14,074 nucleotides of DNA. It comes from JALHTG01 sp964653695 (GTDB taxonomy: Archaea; Thermoproteota; Bathyarchaeia; 40CM-2-53-6; JALHTG01). Shown here in pieces: positions 12,932 to 14,074 of the stretch; the stretch's first letter is position 1; the number at the start of each line of letters is the position of its first letter. Under the pieces are notes generated by a model that worked only from the letters and a program-made list of their open reading frames with translations, was not told where the DNA came from and did no database searches. The stretch is from assembly GCA_964653695.1 (NCBI GenBank), contig CAZZFQ010000036.1, forward strand, positions 1 to 14,074, read 5' to 3'. A program made the position numbers and the translations under genes.

Positions 12932-14074
12932 ATGACTTCCAGAGAAATGGCTGAAGCCATCTCTCAGGTATTCAGTGCACCAGTAGTAGCTGCACTTACG
13001 TTCGTAGTTCTGATAGTATTGGTGAAAGCGCTTAATCCCTTGATACTCATTGCGGCGATTCCTGAAACGCATGCATCAGCCAGATCAACACCCTACGTGA
13101 TTCCTCCTACAGGAAGTAGAGTAGCCGAACTCAAGAGACTCGAAACCTTCCTGCTCAACCAATTCAACCCCGAAGTGGGCCTGGTCAAAGAGTCGCCTGA
13201 CAGCTCGATACTTCCCACCTACTGGCTTCTCTCCGACAACCTCCTAGCATCCCTCGCTCTCTGCAACTACTACCCTGACAAAGCCAAGGCCATCAACGCC
13301 ACCCTCATGAAGTACGGCTATCTCCGCAACGGCATTCATGAAGTTCTAGCTGGTGGAACCATCACAATACCTCTTGAGACTCCTGAAGTCGTTGTAGTCG
13401 CCAATACCACCAACTACGCCATCAAGACAGAAATCCGCAAGGGCAAAGTTATGAACGACTGGATCGACTATGCTGATCTCCTATGCTATGCCAGCGTTAG
13501 TGAGTGGAATGCTGGACATCGGGAGATGGCGAAAAACTACTTCTTGAGAGCTTTAGACATGTGGAACGGAATCGGGCTCTTCGATAAGCCCACTCGCTTG
13601 GACGGATTCTACTCCACCTACAAACTAGCTCTCCTTCTCTATGCTTCCAAACTGATTGGGGAATCTATCGCATATCGGTGGAATCTTGAGGAGATTCTAT
13701 GGAGCTTTCAGAGAGAAGATGGTGGAGTCAGAAGCCACTACCTCGGCAACTTGACATCGAGAAGAGAAGCAAACTCTGAAACCGCCAGCATCATATTGAT
13801 CGCCTACAACCACGGATTCAGCAAGGCATTCGAGACCCTGTTCAGGAATCCATACACAGAAGCTCTAGCTGATCAAGATGTCGAGAAGAGGAAAGCTTGG
13901 TTTACTGCGGAGAACGCCAGAGCAAGCTATCTTATGGCTAAGAAACAGTACGACGAGGCAACCGAGTTTTTTAAGGCCAGAAGCTTCGAGCTAGCTACAC
14001 TATACGCTCGGGACGCGTGTGCCAACTATCGTTCGGCTTTGGAGAAAGAGGAACAGCACCGAACGATGATACGC
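12932..14074 (+). CDS. Membrane-anchored alpha/alpha-toroid-like (six-hairpin-type) protein, partial at the window edge
   Basis: The frame opens at ATG 12932, 4 bases after AAGGTGA (12921-12927), and stays open for 381 codons to the end of the window. Residues about 16-44 are hydrophobic (VVAALTFVVLIVLVKAL then NPLILIAAI), a signal anchor placing the rest outside the cell. Beyond that come repeated helical pairs: LPTYWLLSDNLLASLALCNY at about 94-113, NDWIDYADLLCYASVSEWNA, RLDGFYSTYKLALLLYASKL, and FQREDGGVRSHYL with ANSETASIILIAY. This resembles alpha/alpha toroid proteins (six-hairpin glycosidase or terpene-cyclase-like folds). Catalytic acids cannot be assigned. The C-terminal part (YDEATEFFKARSFELATLYA) looks like a helical, TPR-like extension. 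Its neighbour, the anchored esterase, suggests a shared surface role. Confidence 0.75.
   Translation, partial: MTSREMAEAISQVFSAPVVAALTFVVLIVLVKALNPLILIAAIPETHASARSTPYVIPPTGSRVAELKRLETFLLNQFNPEVGLVKESPDSSILPTYWLLSDNLLASLALCNYYPDKAKAINATLMKYGYLRNGIHEVLAGGTITIPLETPEVVVVANTTNYAIKTEIRKGKVMNDWIDYADLLCYASVSEWNAGHREMAKNYFLRALDMWNGIGLFDKPTRLDGFYSTYKLALLLYASKLIGESIAYRWNLEEILWSFQREDGGVRSHYLGNLTSRREANSETASIILIAYNHGFSKAFETLFRNPYTEALADQDVEKRKAWFTAENARASYLMAKKQYDEATEFFKARSFELATLYARDACANYRSALEKEEQHRTMIR

Overview
The window looks archaeal and chromosomal. It carries a TATA-box binding protein, an Alba chromatin protein, a stand-alone TRAM-domain protein and a stand-alone Lrp/AsnC ligand-binding domain. Start sites have GGAGG/GGTGA-type ribosome binding sites preceded by AT-rich TATA-like boxes. 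The mix of small nucleic-acid-binding proteins with poorly conserved accessory genes would suit a Bathyarchaeia/Thaumarchaeota-type (TACK-like) genome, but no rRNA or other decisive marker is present, so the lineage is an inference.

Layout. Positions 51-384 hold a tRNA-3'-end-like repeat running into the N-terminal remnant of a tyrosine integrase. Positions 493-2505 (+) hold small information-processing genes: a TRAM protein, a 79-aa protein that appears to start at ATT, a zinc-ribbon protein whose start region looks frameshifted, and TBP. Positions 2663-3778 (+) encode a large AttH/CrtC-like (lipocalin-type) protein. A 50-aa zinc ribbon (3924-4076, -) and Alba (4345-4680, +) are divergent. 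On the minus strand follow a 14-codon lysine-rich micro-ORF with a perfect ribosome binding site, an Lrp/AsnC RAM-domain protein, two hypothetical proteins, and a C-terminal fragment of a Cys/Met-metabolism PLP enzyme. That fragment is broken at a second copy of the tRNA-end-like repeat (6581-6617).

Positions 6759-8897 (-) encode an orphan molybdopterin oxidoreductase with no electron-transfer partner in view. An 884-base stretch without a convincing gene separates it from a ParB-family protein (9782-10798, -), which has no ParA beside it but contains a parS-like 16-bp perfect palindrome. The right end has a hypothetical protein (-), a membrane-anchored extracytoplasmic alpha/beta-hydrolase (+), a TrmO-type tRNA methyltransferase (+), and a membrane-anchored alpha/alpha-toroid-like protein that runs off the window (+).

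The genes do not form one clear operon. The left half is rich in single-gene nucleic-acid-binding proteins. The right end carries two predicted surface-exposed carbohydrate-type proteins around a housekeeping tRNA-modification gene. The clearest marks of past mobility are the paired tRNA-end-like repeats, the integrase stub and the truncated PLP-enzyme gene.
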